From assembly GCA_016719925.1 (NCBI GenBank), contig JADJYC010000002.1, positions 186,001-250,000 on the forward strand: a DNA stretch of 64,000 bases, in the 5' to 3' direction. Source of the stretch: Crocinitomicaceae bacterium. GTDB taxonomy: Bacteria > Bacteroidota > Bacteroidia > Flavobacteriales_D > Crocinitomicaceae. Below, piece after piece: positions 16,846 to 26,888 of the stretch. Made by a program: the position numbers and the translations under genes. Positions within the stretch are counted from its first letter, which is position 1; every line of letters starts with the position of its first letter. The notes under the pieces are model-generated. The model saw only the letters and a list, made by a program, of their open reading frames with translations, searched no databases and was not told the DNA's origin.

Positions 16846-18954
16846 ATGAGAAATACAATTGCAGCCGGCTTACTTGCAATTTGTATCAATCCAGCAATCA
16901 GCCAGGAAAACTGGTGTGGATTTGATGCTCAAAATACAAGACTCAATCAGGAAAATCCAGGCAGAGAACTCACTATTCATGAACAATTTCTGCGGGCCAG
17001 TCACGGCAATTCTTACATGGTTGACCGCACAGATCCCATAATTATTCCTGTAGTTGTTCATGTTATCCATGATGGTGGTGAAAGCAATATTTCTGTTGAA
17101 CAGATACTAAGTGGCATTGATATGCTGAATGAAGACTTTAACCGGTTAAATGCAGATACAATAAATACCAGAAATTCAGCAGAGGCTCCTTTTCTTCCCT
17201 TTGCGGCAGATGTCGGAATTCAGTTTATGATGGCAAAAATTGATCCGGACGGAAACTGTACAAACGGAATTGAAAGAAGATATAATCCGGGTATGACAAA
17301 TAATGCTGACGATAATGCAAAACATTATAATCAGGGTGGTTTGGACGCATGGAACAGAAATAATTATATGAATATATGGATTGTAAATTCCATTGAATCT
17401 GATGGAGAAGGAACAACACTTGGCTATGCTGAATTTCCATATTCCGGGGGTAGTTCAAATTATGGGGTTATCATTCGTCATGACGCCTATGGTACAGTTG
17501 GAACTGCTTCAGGTGACAGAACTTTATCACATGAAATTGGTCACTGTCTTGGACTGATGCATACTTTTCAGGGCGGATGCCACTCAGATGATTGCTCAGA
17601 TAATGGTGATTATTGCTGTGATACACCTCCTGAAAGTGAAGCACATTGGTCATGTATGACCTCACTGAATTCATGTGATGATGTGCCTGTTAATGATATT
17701 TATGGTTTTGATGCCAACGACCAGTGGGAAAATTTTATGAGTTATGCGCCATGTCAGAACATGTTTTCAGAAGATCAGAAAGCAATTATAATGTTCAATC
17801 TAACAGACATCAATTTTCTTGCAAATCTGACATCACTTGCCAATCAGGCTGAAACAGGTGTATTGCTTCCGGAACAACTTTGCAAAGCTGAATTCACATC
17901 TGATGCAACAGTAATTTGTGTGGGATCTTCTGTACAGTTTTTTGATCAGTCATATTTTAATGTAACAGGCAGAACATGGAATTTTTCTGGTGGATCACCC
18001 GCAAGTTCAACAGATCAAAATCCGGTTGTCACATACAATACACCGGGTGTGTATGATATTTCTCTGGAAGTTACTGACGGATCATCCAGTGTTACAGAAA
18101 TTGCAAATGATTATCTGATTGTTTTATCTGATCCGGGTGAAGCATTGCCTCATGTGGAAGGTTTTGAATCTTTCACAACATTCCCTGACAACACAGCATA
18201 TTTTGTTCAGAATGACAATGGCCAGGATACCTGGGAAATTACGGGTGAAACTTCTTACACCGGCAGCCAGTGTGTTTGGATCGATAATTTTGGAGAGAAT
18301 GACGGAAGCTCAGACGCTTTCATTTCAGGAACTATTGATCTGAGTACAGTTGACCCGGCTGATGATATGGTATTTACTTTTAAATACGCGTATAAGAAAA
18401 GAACATCTGCCAATGATGAATGGCTGCAATTCAGTATCTCAAAAGATTGCGGACAATCCTGGTCTATCCGTAAAAATCTGCATGGTGATCAGTTGTCAGA
18501 ATTTACTCAGATATCTCCCTATGAACCATGGACAGCGGAAGAATGGACAACAGTGAATGTGACCAATATTACATCAGATTATTACACATCTGACTTCAGA
18601 TATAAATTCACTTTCAGAAATGACGGAGGAAATAATATTTACATTGATCACATCAATTTATATCCTGAATCAATGACTGAAATTTCAGAAGAAGAAAATG
18701 AAAACTTGCTGCGTGTTTTTCCAAACCCGGTAAACAATTCATTAACGATTCAGAAATACTTTAATGGTATTGTTTACGGCACAATTGTCATTGAAAATCT
18801 GACAGGGCAAAAAATTATGGAAGTCTATAACGGAGAAATGAATCACGGAACCAACGAATGGAATCTGAATACATCAAATCTTCCGGCAGGAATTTATTTT
18901 GTAAAAATCTCCACTGAAAATGGAATTGAGTCAATCAAAATCATCAAAGAATAA
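16846..18954 (+). CDS. M43 zinc metalloprotease with PKD and T9SS type A domains, copy 2
   Basis: Paralogue of the protease before it, 702 residues with the same domain order. The zinc site is HEIGHCLGLMH (starting about residue 229), the Met-turn NFMSYAPC, the PKD domain RTWNFSGGSPASSTDQNP, then the C-terminal jelly-roll domain (NNIYIDHINLYPES) and T9SS tail (LLRVFPNPVNNS). The signal peptide MRNTIAAGLLAICINPAIS is weaker than in copy 1. The stop is 3 bases before copy 3. Copies 1 and 2 are closer to each other than either is to copy 3, suggesting stepwise tandem duplication. Confidence 0.92.
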   Translation: MRNTIAAGLLAICINPAISQENWCGFDAQNTRLNQENPGRELTIHEQFLRASHGNSYMVDRTDPIIIPVVVHVIHDGGESNISVEQILSGIDMLNEDFNRLNADTINTRNSAEAPFLPFAADVGIQFMMAKIDPDGNCTNGIERRYNPGMTNNADDNAKHYNQGGLDAWNRNNYMNIWIVNSIESDGEGTTLGYAEFPYSGGSSNYGVIIRHDAYGTVGTASGDRTLSHEIGHCLGLMHTFQGGCHSDDCSDNGDYCCDTPPESEAHWSCMTSLNSCDDVPVNDIYGFDANDQWENFMSYAPCQNMFSEDQKAIIMFNLTDINFLANLTSLANQAETGVLLPEQLCKAEFTSDATVICVGSSVQFFDQSYFNVTGRTWNFSGGSPASSTDQNPVVTYNTPGVYDISLEVTDGSSSVTEIANDYLIVLSDPGEALPHVEGFESFTTFPDNTAYFVQNDNGQDTWEITGETSYTGSQCVWIDNFGENDGSSDAFISGTIDLSTVDPADDMVFTFKYAYKKRTSANDEWLQFSISKDCGQSWSIRKNLHGDQLSEFTQISPYEPWTAEEWTTVNVTNITSDYYTSDFRYKFTFRNDGGNNIYIDHINLYPESMTEISEEENENLLRVFPNPVNNSLTIQKYFNGIVYGTIVIENLTGQKIMEVYNGEMNHGTNEWNLNTSNLPAGIYFVKISTENGIESIKIIKE

Positions 18955-18957
18955 ATC

Positions 18958-21074
18958 ATGAAAAAAAGCAAGAATTTATTGAAAACCATATTGCTTGGAA
19001 TATTTGGATTTCCAGTTATTTTTGGTTTCGCTCAGCACGAAGTACATCCCTGCCACACCAATGAAAAAATGGATGAACTTAAAGCTTCAGACCCGGCCAT
19101 TGCATTGGATATGGAGCAATCAAGAACTGAGCTGGAGGAATGGACGGCAAACTTTATTGCCAATCAATACAGTCCAAACGACCGTTCTGCAATTTATACC
19201 ATACCGGTTGTTTTTCACGTGCTGCACACAAATGGCCCTGAAAATATTTCAGACGCACAAATTTATGATGCACTGCAGAACATGAATGATGATTTCAATA
19301 AATTAAATTCTGACTGGCCTTTAGTCAATCCTGCTTTTTTAGGAATTGTTGCAGATTGTCAGATTGAGTTTGTTCTGGCCCGCAAAAAAAATAACGGATC
19401 ATGTACAAACGGAATCACCCGCACCTATACGCAAACTACGCATGCTGATTTAGATGACGACCAGGTAGATGCAGTTTATGCTGAGCATGGAAACTGGCCG
19501 GGTAATAAATACCTGAATATTTTTGTGGTTGCTGAAGCAAGCGGTGCAGCCGGATACACACAATATCCTGCCAACTGGAATGCAACCAGTATGTCAAACG
19601 GAATTAAAATTCTGCACAATTATGTTGGCAGCATTGGAACTAGTAATGAAACAAAGTCAACAGCACTCACACATGAAATTGGTCACTGGTTGAATCTGGC
19701 ACATTGCTGGGGTGACTCCAACGAACCAGGACTTGCTGGTAATTGCAGTGATGACGACGGTGTTGCAGACACACCAAACACAATTGGTTGGACCTCGTGC
19801 AATACAAGTGGTATTTCATGCAGCTCTTTAGACAACGTTGAAAATTTTATGGAGTACTCATATTGCTGCAAAATGTTCACTCAGGGACAAAAAGCAAGAA
19901 TGCATGCAGCTCTTGAATCCAATACCGGAGACAGAGATAATTTATGGACACCTGCTAACCTTTCAGCAACCGGCGTCAGCACGCCTGAAGTGCTTTGCGC
20001 TGTTTCATTCACTGCTAACATTCTGGAAATTTGTCCGGGTGAAAGTGTGACATTTACAGATCAGTCGTACAATCTGGTAACAGGTCACAGCTGGTCATTT
20101 CCCGGTGGAACACCTTCAACCTCCAGCAGTGCTAATCCAACGATTACATACAACACGGCCGGAGTTTACAATGTTTCTCTTCAGGCTACTGATGGTTCGT
20201 CAACACTGACCAATACTAAAACAAATTATATAGTAGTTATTCCAGAAGTGGGTGACCCTCTTCCTTATTTTGAAGGATTTGAAAATTTAAGCACGTTTCC
20301 TGATTACGATCGTTTTACTATTCTGGATGAAGATGGAGATGAGGAATGGGATATTACTTCCGGCGCATCTTATGGCGGAAATAATTGCGTGTATCTGAAA
20401 AATTCAGGTACAGTGCAACAGGGACATTGGATGCTTTTATGTCTGGTCCAATTGATCTAAGCGGAGTAGATCCGGCCGATGAAATAATTTTCAACTTCAG
20501 ATATTCCTACAGAACAAAAACTGCCGGTACCGATGAATGGCTTCGTTTTTATATATCCAAAGACTGTGGTGAAACGTGGGTACTCAGAAAAAATATTCAC
20601 GGCGATGCTTTAGGTAACATCACTGCAACAGGCTCCTATTTTCCACCTGACCAATCAGCGTGGTATCCTATGGTATCCGTAACAAATATTAATTCTGATT
20701 ATTATGTTTCCAATTTCCGTTTCAAATTTGAATTTGAAAATGATGGCGGAAATAACATTTTCATCGATAATATTAATTTGTATCCGCAATCTATGACTGA
20801 ATTAACTGAACAGGAACTGGTATCCGGATTAAGTGTTTATCCAAATCCTGTTACAGATATGATGAATATACAACTGAACGTACCAAAAACTGCTGAATAT
20901 AACATCACGGTTCTGAATACGCTGGGTGAAATTGTTTCAGTTGTTTATCAGGGTGAACTAAAAGCGGGTGATAATTTACTTGGTTATTCCGGAACTGCTC
21001 TTTCAAAAGGAGTTTATCTGGTAAGAATCACCAGTGAAGGAACATCTTACACTACCCGGTTTGTGAAAAACTGA
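18958..21074 (+). CDS. M43 zinc metalloprotease with PKD and T9SS type A domains, copy 3 (frameshifted)
   Basis: The third paralogue. It has a signal peptide (MKKSKNLLKTILLGIFGFPV...FAQ), the zinc site HEIGHWLNLAH (from about residue 239), the Met-turn NFMEYSYCC and the PKD domain HSWSFPGGTPSTSSSANP. The frame is lost near 20405-20415: the first part ends in VQQGHWMLLCLVQLI at 20460, while the expected GTLDAFMSGPIDLSGVD and the T9SS tail (LSVYPNPVTDM) continue in another frame to 21074. Aligning with copies 1 and 2 shows that one missing base accounts for it; corrected length about 705. This copy is the most divergent in its catalytic domain, with W and N in the zinc loop. Confidence 0.88.
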
Positions 21075-21090
21075 TTTAATGATTTTAAAT

Positions 21091-21128
21091 AAAAAGCCGT
21101 CTCCGGCAATATTGGGACGGCTTTTTTT
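21091..21128. terminator. Bidirectional terminator between protease operon and MFS gene
   Basis: AAAAAGCCGTC and GACGGCTTTTT flank a 13-base loop region, with T-runs on both strands. It ends both the plus-strand protease operon and the minus-strand transporter gene, whose stop codon lies at its edge. Confidence 0.85.
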
Positions 21129-22328
21129 ATAAATAGGTATTTCCTGAGTCTGCAAGAATTTTTTCTGCACTGTACTTTTCAGGTTTCTTTCTGCCGAATG
21201 TGAGCAAATAGATTACAATGAGAATTAATATGCCTACGGCAACAGCAAAAATTACCGGAATGCGTTCAGGTTTATTATCGTAAATCATCATTCCTGCCAA
21301 AGCTCCAATCATTACACCAAATTCAAGACCCATCCACATAGTTGAAAGCCCTCTTCCTTTTTATCAGGGTTTGCCAAATCCGTTGTCCAGGCCATAATGG
21401 TTGGAGATATAATTGCTGTTCCAACTCCGTACACAAATCCGCTGAAAAAGAATAATGACTTACTGTCAACTCCAATCATCAGAATTGTAGCCGTTGCAAA
21501 AATGGATACTCCAATTAAGAGAGATTTTTTTCTTCCGATACGGTCCGACAATCTTCCTGCAAGATATCGCACAACGAGTCCGCTCATCATGTGAGTAAAA
21601 AAGAATGCTCCTTTGTTTTCAATATGTAATGCAGGAGAAATTTCAGGAATAAGCAAAAAATAAAATCCGGTACAGATAGTAATGAGACACATTATTGTGG
21701 CAGGCACCATTACTTCAGGAGCTATGATTTCTGACGGTCTTGGAATAATATCGCTCCATGTAAAATTGTCTTTTCTCGGTTTTGTTTCTTTCACATTAAA
21801 CATAAGCATAAGTGCAACCAAACCAAAAATTGCAACCGCATAAAACACTCCCTGCAGATCAAACAAATATTTTATTGGCTGACCCAAAATCTGGCCCAGA
21901 CCAAATCCAAGAGAGATAGATATTGAAAAAATTCCCATTGCTTCACCACGCATGTGTTCAGGAATGAGATCAGCAGCAAGTGCTGAAGCTCCTGTTGGCT
22001 GAAATCCAACACACAAACCATGAAACATTCTCAGAATAAAAAAAGCAGAAAATACTAATGCATACGGATAAAAGAATGCGGCGATGATACTGAAAATAAT
22101 TCCAAGATTGATTACAAATTTCCTTCCGGCAACATCCGCCATTTTACCGCTCAGCGGACGGAGCAGCATAGCAGTAATTGTCCATGGCACAAGTACAGCC
22201 CATTTATTTTTTGATTCGTTTATAGATTCCAGAAACGAATTGAGTTCAGGCAAAATCAAATTGAAACTCAGAACAAATAAAAGTGTGGAGGCACAAAGGA
22301 ACCAGAAATCTCTTGGCAGTTCTTTCAT
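21127..22328 (-). CDS. MFS transporter (frameshifted)
   Basis: Major facilitator superfamily inner-membrane transporter with about 12 helices when corrected to 400 residues. The loop motif between helices 2 and 3 is RPLSGKMADVAGRK and the matching one in the second half is RYLAGRLSDRIGRK. I start it at ATG 22328 (MKELPRDFWFLC); the longer open frame runs back into the terminator of the next gene. Near 21357-21361 the A5 run (coding strand) has lost one base: NPDKKEEGFQLCGWVLNLV ends early, while DKKGRGLSTMWMGLEFGV continues through the last two helices to 21127. It looks like a drug or metabolite exporter, with no specific substrate visible. Confidence 0.87.
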
Positions 22329-22359
22329 CAGAAGTACAAAGGTACTGGATAAAAAAAGA

Positions 22360-22388
22360 AAAAGCCTCCTGAAGTTCAGGAGGCTTTT
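22360..22388 (-). terminator. Terminator after the acidic lipoprotein
   Basis: On the minus strand AAAAGCCTCCTGAA pairs with TTCAGGAGGCTTTT, followed by TCTTTTTTT. It lies 18 bases beyond the stop of the lipoprotein gene and before the MFS start. Confidence 0.85.
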
Positions 22389-22405
22389 CAATATGTTAAA
22401 GTGAA

Positions 22406-22708
22406 TTATTTACCTTCTTCTTCACCTTCAAAATCTTCATCCTCTTCAGGGTCAACGATTCCGTCATAATCTTCATCTTCATTCGGATCTGTAATTGATG
22501 TTCCTCCATCACTTGAAGTTGATCCGGTAACCTCAACACCATCTTCATCTGATTTGGAAAGGTAACCGTCACCTTCTGCCTCTTCAGCAGAACGGTTGGT
22601 TGGATTAACAAAAGGATCTTCAGTCATAACAGGTTTATCACATTTCTCACAGGCAACAAATGCCAGCAGAACTGCAAACAAACCAACTATTTTTAATCCT
22701 TTTTTCAT
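22406..22708 (-). CDS. Small acidic lipoprotein
   Basis: A 100-residue lipoprotein: MKKGLKIVGLFAVLLAFVAC gives a lipobox with the lipidated Cys at residue 20. The mature part is disordered-looking and very acidic, ending in Asp/Glu/Gly repeats (DPNEDEDYDGIVDPEEDEDF). The DxDxDG-like segments resemble loose calcium-binding loops, but no clear EF-hand or thrombospondin-3 repeat can be claimed. No homologue recognised. It has its own terminator, and lies alone between the sensor kinase and the transporter. Confidence 0.8.
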   Translation of the reverse strand: MKKGLKIVGLFAVLLAFVACEKCDKPVMTEDPFVNPTNRSAEEAEGDGYLSKSDEDGVEVTGSTSSDGGTSITDPNEDEDYDGIVDPEEDEDFEGEEEGK

Positions 22709-22791
22709 CTTTCAATTGTACAGAGGACACCCCTGATTAAATCAAATTTACGAATAAATCCTGCACGAAACAAGTATTTATGGCAAGAAAA

Positions 22792-25760
22792 TTATTCTAT
22801 ATCACTTTTTGGCACGAATATTTTAATTATAACCTTGGTTCCCAGTGACTTACATTCTTCATTATTTATTTGAAATGGTCCGATTATCATCAGGTTTTCT
22901 CCGGTAAGTTTTCTTAAAAGGTCTATCCGGCGATTGGTTATTTCCATTCCCATCGATTCATGGTTATCATCCGTTTTCCTGTTTTTCTTTAAAGCCAGAC
23001 TTTCATCAATACCAATTCCATCATCAATTACTTCAAAAACCAGAAAATCAAATTCCATGTATATTTTGAGTTGAATTAATCCTTTTCGTTCAACCGGCAA
23101 TACTCCATGAATTATGCTGTTCTCAACAAATGGCTGCAAAATCATACTTGGAATTTCAATGGCATCTGTTTCAATATCATCATCAATATCTGTCACATAA
23201 TCAAACTTGCCTTCAAAACGCATTTTTTCGAGAGAGAGATATAATTCGATGCGTTCAAGTTCTTCTTTCAGCGTAACAATGAAATTATTTGCCTGCGAAC
23301 TATCCAGGTTTTTACGGATCAGTTTTGCAAAACTTGTCAGGTATTTATTCGCTGCCAGTTTATTTGAACTATTAATAAAATATTGAATTGAATTGAGAGA
23401 ATTAAAAATAAAGTGCCGGTTCATGCTGGCATTGAGTGATTGCTGTTCCAGAAATAAAAGACGGTTTTTAAACTCGAGCCTTTCGTTTTCCTGCTTTTGA
23501 GTGATTACTTTAATGCGTGCTCTGAAAATTAAAATCAGAATAATTATACCTCCCGCAATGATTAACATAATAAACCACCAGGTCAGCCAAAAAGGAGGCA
23601 GAATAATAATATGCATTCTGGAAATTTCAGACCAGTTGCCGGAAGCATTTATTGCTCTTACTTCAAAATCATATTCTCCGTGAGAAATGAATGAATAGGT
23701 AGCATAATTATCCGAAGTTAAAGGCGACCAAAATTCTTCAGCACCCAATAATCGATATTCATATTTCACTCCCTGCGGATCTTTCAGATTAATACCGATA
23801 AAATCAAACGTGAGATGATTTTTATTGTAAGGAAGTGTAATTGATTGCGGCACTCCTGTTTCATCATCTATCAGATTATCAAATGCACTGTAATCGAAAT
23901 CTTCCATAAACAACCTCACCCCGGTTATAATCATTTCCGGTTTTCTGAATCTGAACAAATCATCATTCATTGAAGGATTGATTCTGACCAGTCCCTCAGA
24001 TGTTCCTACCCAGATAAAATTATCATTGTCTTCAAACAATGCATTCTGATTACATTCCAATGTTATAAGTCCTTCTGCTTTACCAAAATGATTAATCGAG
24101 AAATCATTTTCACCTTCTTCTTTCAGTAATATCTGATACACACCATTCATAGTTGAAATCCACATATCCCCAGACTGATCACAAATGATTCCGAGAATAG
24201 TTTTTGATTTTGAATCTGTTCTGTCAAGAACAAACGGAAAAATTCCACCTTCTTTTTTTAGTACAAAAACACCCGAACTGTTTGTACCAATCCAAATATT
24301 ACCAAGCTTATCCAAAGCAACCGTCTTCACATTGTTTTCCGGCAGTTCAATAATTTTATAATTACCTGAAAGATCTGACTTGAACAAACCCGTATTGGCT
24401 GCAATATAGATCACCTCATCATCCAAAATCATTTTATTTACATCCAGATCTGAAATAAATGATTTCTGACCTGTTTCAGAAATTTCAACTATTCCGTCAG
24501 CGCCGCCGGCAAGAAAAGTTGAATCATTCAGGTAAATAAGACTTCTTATTTTTGAGTTGATTTTTCCGGCCGGATGATCTGATAATATAATACCGTTACC
24601 CAGCACATCTATTCCTTCCGAAGAACCGATAATACATTTTCCGTCTCGTGTATTTAATGTTATCCAGATAGTAGAATTTTTCAGTTCAAGATTCAGAATT
24701 TTAATAGATGTTTGAAGGAAATCTTCTGACCAGATTGTGACACCTGCATCATAAGTTCCAAAATAATATGTACCCCATGATCCTGTGAAATACTCATAAC
24801 GGCATCACTGCTCAATCCATCTCTTTTTGTGAAATAGGTCACTGATTTTCCGGTGAGTTTAAACAATCCTTTTCCGTCAGAACCCAGCCAAATATTTCCT
24901 TCCCTGTCTATATATGCAGAACGGATATTTTCAAAATTCAAACCATTATTCATGGTATAATGATTGACTTCTCCGGAGTCTATTTCAATGCATCCGTTTT
25001 TGGTTGCGCAGACAATTGAATTTCCATTTGCATGTATTGCCCGGATTCTGTTTACCGGCAATTTGTTTTTTTTGACAAGAGCAGTTTCAAGATGGAATTG
25101 TATCAGACCGTCACCGTAAGTAGAAATTAGTAATTCGTTGTTTCTGAAAACAAGATCTGAGATATTGATTGAATCAAATTCAGCATTTTCAAATCTGACA
25201 AACTGATCGTTTTTATACTGAAACAGACCCGATTTGGTTCCGCAAAAAAGCACCGAATCACCTGTATTCACAAGTGATCTGATTGAACCGAATTTTTCAG
25301 CATCATCTTCAACAAAAACAAAATCAGAATCCCGGAATACAATCAATCCTTCATCTGCTGCAATGAATAATTCTCCTTTAATTTCACAAAGATCATTGAT
25401 GCGGTACTCGGTATTTAATGAATCTGAAAACGGGAATGACTCAAAAGTACGGTTAGAATATTTAGCAATACCTTTTGGAGTTGCTATCCAGACTTTACCA
25501 TTTTCATCCAGATATATTTTATCGATTTCATTATCCGGCAAACCATCATCTGTAGAAAAATTGACAAACTGAATTCCGTCAAACCTGGACAAACCGGTTT
25601 CAGTACCAATCCAGAGATAACCAAATCTGTCCTGCAGAATGTCTGTTACCTGCGACTGAGGCAAACCGTCTTCAATGGAATAATTGACAAAATTGAACTG
25701 CTGGGTATAAGCTGTTATACCGACAAAACTCAAAAAAAATGAAAAAAGTAAACCTCTCAC
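22792..25760 (-). CDS. Propeller-type sensor histidine kinase, LytS-like (frameshifted)
   Basis: A membrane sensor kinase of about 989 residues when corrected. A signal peptide is followed by many two-component-regulator propeller repeats (DRFGYLWIGTETGLSRFDG, DREGNIWLGSDGKGLF, IWIGTNSSGVF), a triple-Tyr domain (YEYRLLG...YDFEVRAIN), one membrane helix (WLTWWFIMLIIAGGIIILIL) and a His_kinase domain of the LytS class (MNRHFIFNSLNSIQYF with the phosphorylated His) plus ATPase (PSMILQPFVENSIIHG). One base is lost in the G4 run at about 24774-24777; the correct frame reads GTYYFGTYDAGVTIWSEDF. The GTG start overlaps the regulator stop by one base (TAGTG), so they are translationally coupled. The signal sensed is unknown. 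Confidence 0.9.
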
Positions 25761-26536
25761 TAAAGTGATTTGATTGTTTTGACAAAAGAAGAAACACGGT
25801 TGCGTGCTACCGGAATAAGTTTTCCGTTATTAAGAACAGCAAAATGCCCGTCTTCATTCACATATTCTTTAAGAAAATTCAGATTGATAATATATGATTT
25901 ATGAATGCGGTAAAAAATAGATGGATTTAAAATTCCTTCATACACCTTAAGGGTGCGGGTATCAAGATATCTTTTTCCATCTGTAAAATGAATCATGGTA
26001 CAATTTCCTGACGCTTCCAGATAGATGATTTCTTCAATATCAACCAGTTTTATTCCCTTGGTGTGAGAGATTGCAACTTTGTGACCATAACCCTGCGTAT
26101 CCATTGATTTGGAAAGGTTACGGATAGATTCAAAATACGTGTCAAAATTTTCTGGATTTTCACTGAAAGATGTCTTTGATTCTTTTACTTTTTCTATTGC
26201 CTGCTGCAAATCTTCAATATCCACTGGTTTCATGACATAATGAATTGCGTTTGCATTAAATGCTCTCACGGCATAATCCTTAAATGCGGTAACAAAAACC
26301 ACCAGAAAATTTCTGTTTTCAATACTCTCCAGTAAATCAAAACCTTCTGAACCGCTTGGCATCCGTATATCAAGGAATACCACATCGGGTTTTAACTCTT
26401 CAATCCGGAGTTTAGCATCTCTTATATTTCCAGCATCACCGATTACATCAACATCTTCACAATATTCTTCCAGTAACATGGTCAGATTTTTTCTGGCCAG
26501 ATCTTCATCATCAACTACCAATGCACGTAATTTCAT
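25760..26536 (-). CDS. LytTR-type response regulator
   Basis: Two-component response regulator, 258 residues. The receiver domain has the acidic pair VVDDED and the phospho-acceptor Asp56 in FLDIRMPSG, with Lys in YVMKPVD. The C-terminal LytTR DNA-binding domain (about 155-258) contains IYLEASGNCTMIHFTDGKRY and FYRIHKSYIINLNF. It is the partner of the sensor kinase immediately downstream and is the first gene of the pair. Target promoters are not known; the giant repeat protein and the acidic lipoprotein are the nearest genes. Confidence 0.93.
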   Translation of the reverse strand: MKLRALVVDDEDLARKNLTMLLEEYCEDVDVIGDAGNIRDAKLRIEELKPDVVFLDIRMPSGSEGFDLLESIENRNFLVVFVTAFKDYAVRAFNANAIHYVMKPVDIEDLQQAIEKVKESKTSFSENPENFDTYFESIRNLSKSMDTQGYGHKVAISHTKGIKLVDIEEIIYLEASGNCTMIHFTDGKRYLDTRTLKVYEGILNPSIFYRIHKSYIINLNFLKEYVNEDGHFAVLNNGKLIPVARNRVSSFVKTIKSL

Positions 26537-26836
26537 AAAATCCTTTTTTTAATTTTTACCAGCAGTTCAACTGTCCTTCAAGCACAATTCAGCATGCACC
26601 GATAATTCAAGTAAATATATAAAATAGTAACGTAGTACCGCCGACCGTAAAATCTGAAATACACACCGTTCAATAAGAAATCAGCTCATTTTAGTTTTTT
26701 CCTGAATCCAACAGGATATTAAAGAAGTAAATTAGATTCGGTTTAATACTTTGCTATATGATTAAAAATTTACACTTGGTTTCTGCTTGCAAAATCTGGA
26801 TTTTTAACGACAACGGAAATTAATCATCCGGATAAA
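26537..26836. other. Intergenic region upstream of the two-component operon
   Basis: About 300 bases without a supported gene. It must hold the promoter of the minus-strand regulator/kinase operon. I see no clear TAnnTTTG box, no repeat and no RNA structure beyond the terminator at its left neighbour's 3' side. Confidence 0.5.
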
Positions 26837-26876
26837 AAAAGAAAAGGGGACAATTTGAATTGTCCCCTTTTCTTTT
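26837..26876 (-). terminator. Strong terminator of the giant repeat-protein gene
   Basis: A perfect 19-bp stem: AAAAGAAAAGGGGACAATT, two-base loop, and its complement. T-runs appear on both sides, so it can stop transcription either way. It lies 12 bases after the stop of the 2953-codon gene. Confidence 0.9.
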
Positions 26877-26888
26877 AAATAATAACTA

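Noticed and set aside
20385..21074. Independent small T9SS protein after the third protease
   Set aside because: It continues the third M43 paralogue exactly as in copies 1 and 2; the split is one missing base.
24693..25760. Separate one-domain propeller protein
   Set aside because: It ends at a G4 run and the next frame continues with more propeller blades, the triple-Tyr domain and the kinase.
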